A stretch of 5,937 nt of DNA, from the NCBI GenBank assembly GCA_003456455.1, contig DMRV01000395.1:1-5937 (forward strand), read 5' to 3'. The DNA comes from Flavobacteriales bacterium. Its GTDB lineage: Bacteria > Bacteroidota > Bacteroidia > UBA10329. A model generated the notes under the pieces. The model was not told the origin of the DNA. It saw only the letters and a list, made by a program, of their open reading frames with translations, and did no database searches. The translations under genes were made by a program, and so were the position numbers. Shown here piece after piece: positions 3,947 to 5,937 of the stretch (position 1 is the stretch's first letter; every line of letters begins with the position of its first letter).

Positions 3947-5937
3947 ATGAAGATTAGAAAAGTACTTGTTGCCAACAGGGGCGAAATAGCCATTCGTATT
4001 CTCCGTGCGTGTGTAGAGTTGAAGCTGCGCACTGTAGCGGTTTACACATTTGAAGACCGTTATTCGCTGCATCGGTACAAGGCCGATGAGAGTTACCAGT
4101 TGGGTAACGACAATGAGCCGCTAAAGCCCTATCTTGACATTGAAGAGATTATCAATCTCGCATTAGAGAAGAATGTTGATGCCATTCATCCCGGCTACGG
4201 GTTCCTTTCTGAAAATGAAGAATTTGCACGTAGATGCCGAGAGAATGGAATTGTATTTATCGGACCAGAGCCTGAGGTTATGGCGCAATTGGGCGATAAA
4301 GTAGCAGCCAAAAAAGTGGCTAAAAGCTGTGATGTACCCATTATTGAAAGCAGCGAGAAGGAACTGAAGGATGTAAAGACGGTATTGGCAGAAGCCAAGC
4401 GTATTGGTTTTCCGTTAATGCTTAAGGCTGCTTCGGGTGGCGGTGGTCGCGGAATGCGCATCATCCGAGCAGAGGAGGAGTTGGAAAACGCTTTCAATGA
4501 AGCAAAGCGTGAAGCAGGAAGAGCATTCGGAGACGACACGGTTTTCTTAGAGAAATACATTGAAAACCCGAAGCACATTGAAGTTCAGATTGTAGCTGAT
4601 AATGAAGGCAATACGGTTCATTTACACGAACGCGATTGTTCTGTTCAGCGCAGATTTCAGAAGGTGGTTGAAGTGGCACCAGCCATGGGATTGGACCAAA
4701 GTGTGCGCAAGCGTTTGTTCGAGTACGCCATTAAAATTGCTAAGGCGGTCAATTACAATAATGTTGGTACAGTAGAATTCCTTGTCGACCCAAAGGGAGA
4801 AATCTATTTTATAGAGGTTAATCCGCGGATTCAGGTAGAGCACACCGTTACCGAAATGGTCACGGGAATTGACATTGTGAAGCTCCAGATTCGCATAGCA
4901 ATGGGGTATAAGCTGTACGAGGATGAGATTTCTATTCCAGACCAGTCTGCCATTAGTGTGAACGGGTATGCAGTACAATGCCGCATTACGGCAGAAGACC
5001 CTGAAAATGATTTTAAACCAGACCACGGAACATTAATCACATATCGACCGGCAGAAGGTTTTGGTATTAGGCTTGATGTTGGAAGTGTGTACTCAGGAGT
5101 ACGTATTAGTCCATTCTTCGATTCATTGTTGGTGAAAGTTTGCGCACACTCTAGAACGCTAGATGGAGCGGCCAGAAAAATGACTCGTTGCCTACAGGAA
5201 TACAGAATTAGAGGTGTGAAAACCAATATTCGGTTTGTAGAGAATATCGTGAATCACGAGGTTTTCAAAAGGGGAGAGGCTACCGTCAATTTCATCCCAG
5301 ACCATCCCGAACTATTCAAGTTTGTGAAAGGGCGTGATAGGGCAACTAAGATTGTAAAGTTTCTTGGAGAGATTACGGTAAACGGCAACCCAGATGTGAA
5401 GTTTACGGATGATAGAAAGGTGCTTCTTAAACCGATTGTTCCTGAATACAAACGATTTGGTGAATACCCTAAAGGAACCAAAGACCTACTGAATGAACTC
5501 GGTCCCGAGCGCTTTAGCGAATGGTTGCTAAAGGAGAAGGTCATTCATTACACCGATACCACCATGCGAGATGCGCACCAATCGCTTTTCGCAACCAGAA
5601 TGCGGTCTTACGATATGCTTCGTGTGGCTGAAAGCTACGCCAAGAATCATCCAGAAATCTTCAGTTACGAAGTGTGGGGTGGTGCCACGTTCGATGTTGC
5701 GCTACGATTCTTAAACGAGGACCCATGGGAGCGTTTAGCTGAGCTCAGAAAAGCCATTCCGAATACGCTTTTGCAAATGCTTATCCGTGGCTCAAATGGT
5801 GTTGGCTATCAAGCCTACCCTGATAATATGGTGGAGAAATTCGTTGAGAAATCGTGGGAAACAGGGGTGGATGTCTTCCGAATTTTCGACAGTCTTAACT
5901 GGATGAAGGGAATTGGTCCTTGCATCGAGTACGTCCG
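3947..5937 (+). CDS. pyc: pyruvate carboxylase, N-terminal 663 residues (3' end outside window)
   Basis: Cytoplasmic biotin enzyme that carboxylates pyruvate to oxaloacetate using ATP and bicarbonate (anaplerosis, gluconeogenesis). The start MKIRKVLVANRGEIAIRI is the canonical N-terminus. Biotin carboxylase N-domain about 3-112, with HPGYGFLSEN. ATP-grasp domain about 117-325: glycine-rich KAASGGGGRGM at 160-170, ERDCSVQRRFQKVVE at 228-242, catalytic EVNPRIQVEH at 290-299. Biotin carboxylase C-domain to about 445. After a linker the carboxyltransferase domain begins with DTTMRDAHQS at 537-546, then WGGATFDV (577-584), LLQMLIRGSNGVGY (608-621) and RIFDSLNW (645-652). The presence of the carboxyltransferase in the same chain separates this from acetyl- or propionyl-CoA carboxylase subunits. 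Full proteins have about 1150 residues, so the rest of this domain and the biotin carrier domain lie to the right. No Shine-Dalgarno sequence; no broken motif seen. The gene appears to be transcribed alone. Confidence 0.97.
   Translation, partial: MKIRKVLVANRGEIAIRILRACVELKLRTVAVYTFEDRYSLHRYKADESYQLGNDNEPLKPYLDIEEIINLALEKNVDAIHPGYGFLSENEEFARRCRENGIVFIGPEPEVMAQLGDKVAAKKVAKSCDVPIIESSEKELKDVKTVLAEAKRIGFPLMLKAASGGGGRGMRIIRAEEELENAFNEAKREAGRAFGDDTVFLEKYIENPKHIEVQIVADNEGNTVHLHERDCSVQRRFQKVVEVAPAMGLDQSVRKRLFEYAIKIAKAVNYNNVGTVEFLVDPKGEIYFIEVNPRIQVEHTVTEMVTGIDIVKLQIRIAMGYKLYEDEISIPDQSAISVNGYAVQCRITAEDPENDFKPDHGTLITYRPAEGFGIRLDVGSVYSGVRISPFFDSLLVKVCAHSRTLDGAARKMTRCLQEYRIRGVKTNIRFVENIVNHEVFKRGEATVNFIPDHPELFKFVKGRDRATKIVKFLGEITVNGNPDVKFTDDRKVLLKPIVPEYKRFGEYPKGTKDLLNELGPERFSEWLLKEKVIHYTDTTMRDAHQSLFATRMRSYDMLRVAESYAKNHPEIFSYEVWGGATFDVALRFLNEDPWERLAELRKAIPNTLLQMLIRGSNGVGYQAYPDNMVEKFVEKSWETGVDVFRIFDSLNWMKGIGPCIEYV

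Noticed and set aside
4195..5544. Several minus-strand open frames of 61-134 codons inside the pyruvate carboxylase gene
   Set aside because: The plus strand encodes uninterrupted, motif-complete pyruvate carboxylase across the whole stretch; these are antisense shadows.

Overview
The window looks like chromosomal DNA from a member of the Bacteroidota, most likely a flavobacterium-like lineage. The evidence is: a PadR/PspC pair of the type common in that phylum, a TAnnTTTG-type -7 promoter element with an upstream TTG, start codons mostly without Shine-Dalgarno sequences, and intergenic repeats that I recall (without a search) as frequent in flavobacterial genomes. Moderate GC and no codon-usage break give no sign of a foreign island.

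Left part (1-1600, minus strand): a leftward operon reads small secreted TonB-C-like protein -> PadR repressor -> PspC-domain membrane protein (cut by the window edge). It starts from a recognisable promoter at 1539-1570. Two copies of a 19-bp dyad with the same layout (7-bp arm, 5-bp spacer, 7-bp arm) lie one over the -33 element and one at the expected transcription start. They are the best candidates for the PadR operator and suggest an autoregulated envelope-stress module.

Middle (1600-2400): a roughly 360-bp repeat island holds three different structured elements, including a 70-nt segment that folds as three hairpins closed by a C4/G4 stem. A tiny ankyrin protein gene (+), another hairpin repeat and a bidirectional terminator follow.

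Right part (2400-5937): a minus-strand gene encodes an exported Ala/Lys/Thr-rich protein with an internal 38-residue duplication. Divergent from it is a DUF998 membrane protein gene that appears to carry two compensating frameshifts and a stop codon. Last comes the first 663 codons of pyruvate carboxylase: the complete biotin carboxylase part and the beginning of the carboxyltransferase domain.

No CRISPR array, rRNA or tRNA gene, or insertion sequence was seen. The genes are mostly ordinary. The least explained material is the twin-dyad control region, the branched repeat, the repetitive exported basic protein and the broken DUF998 gene.
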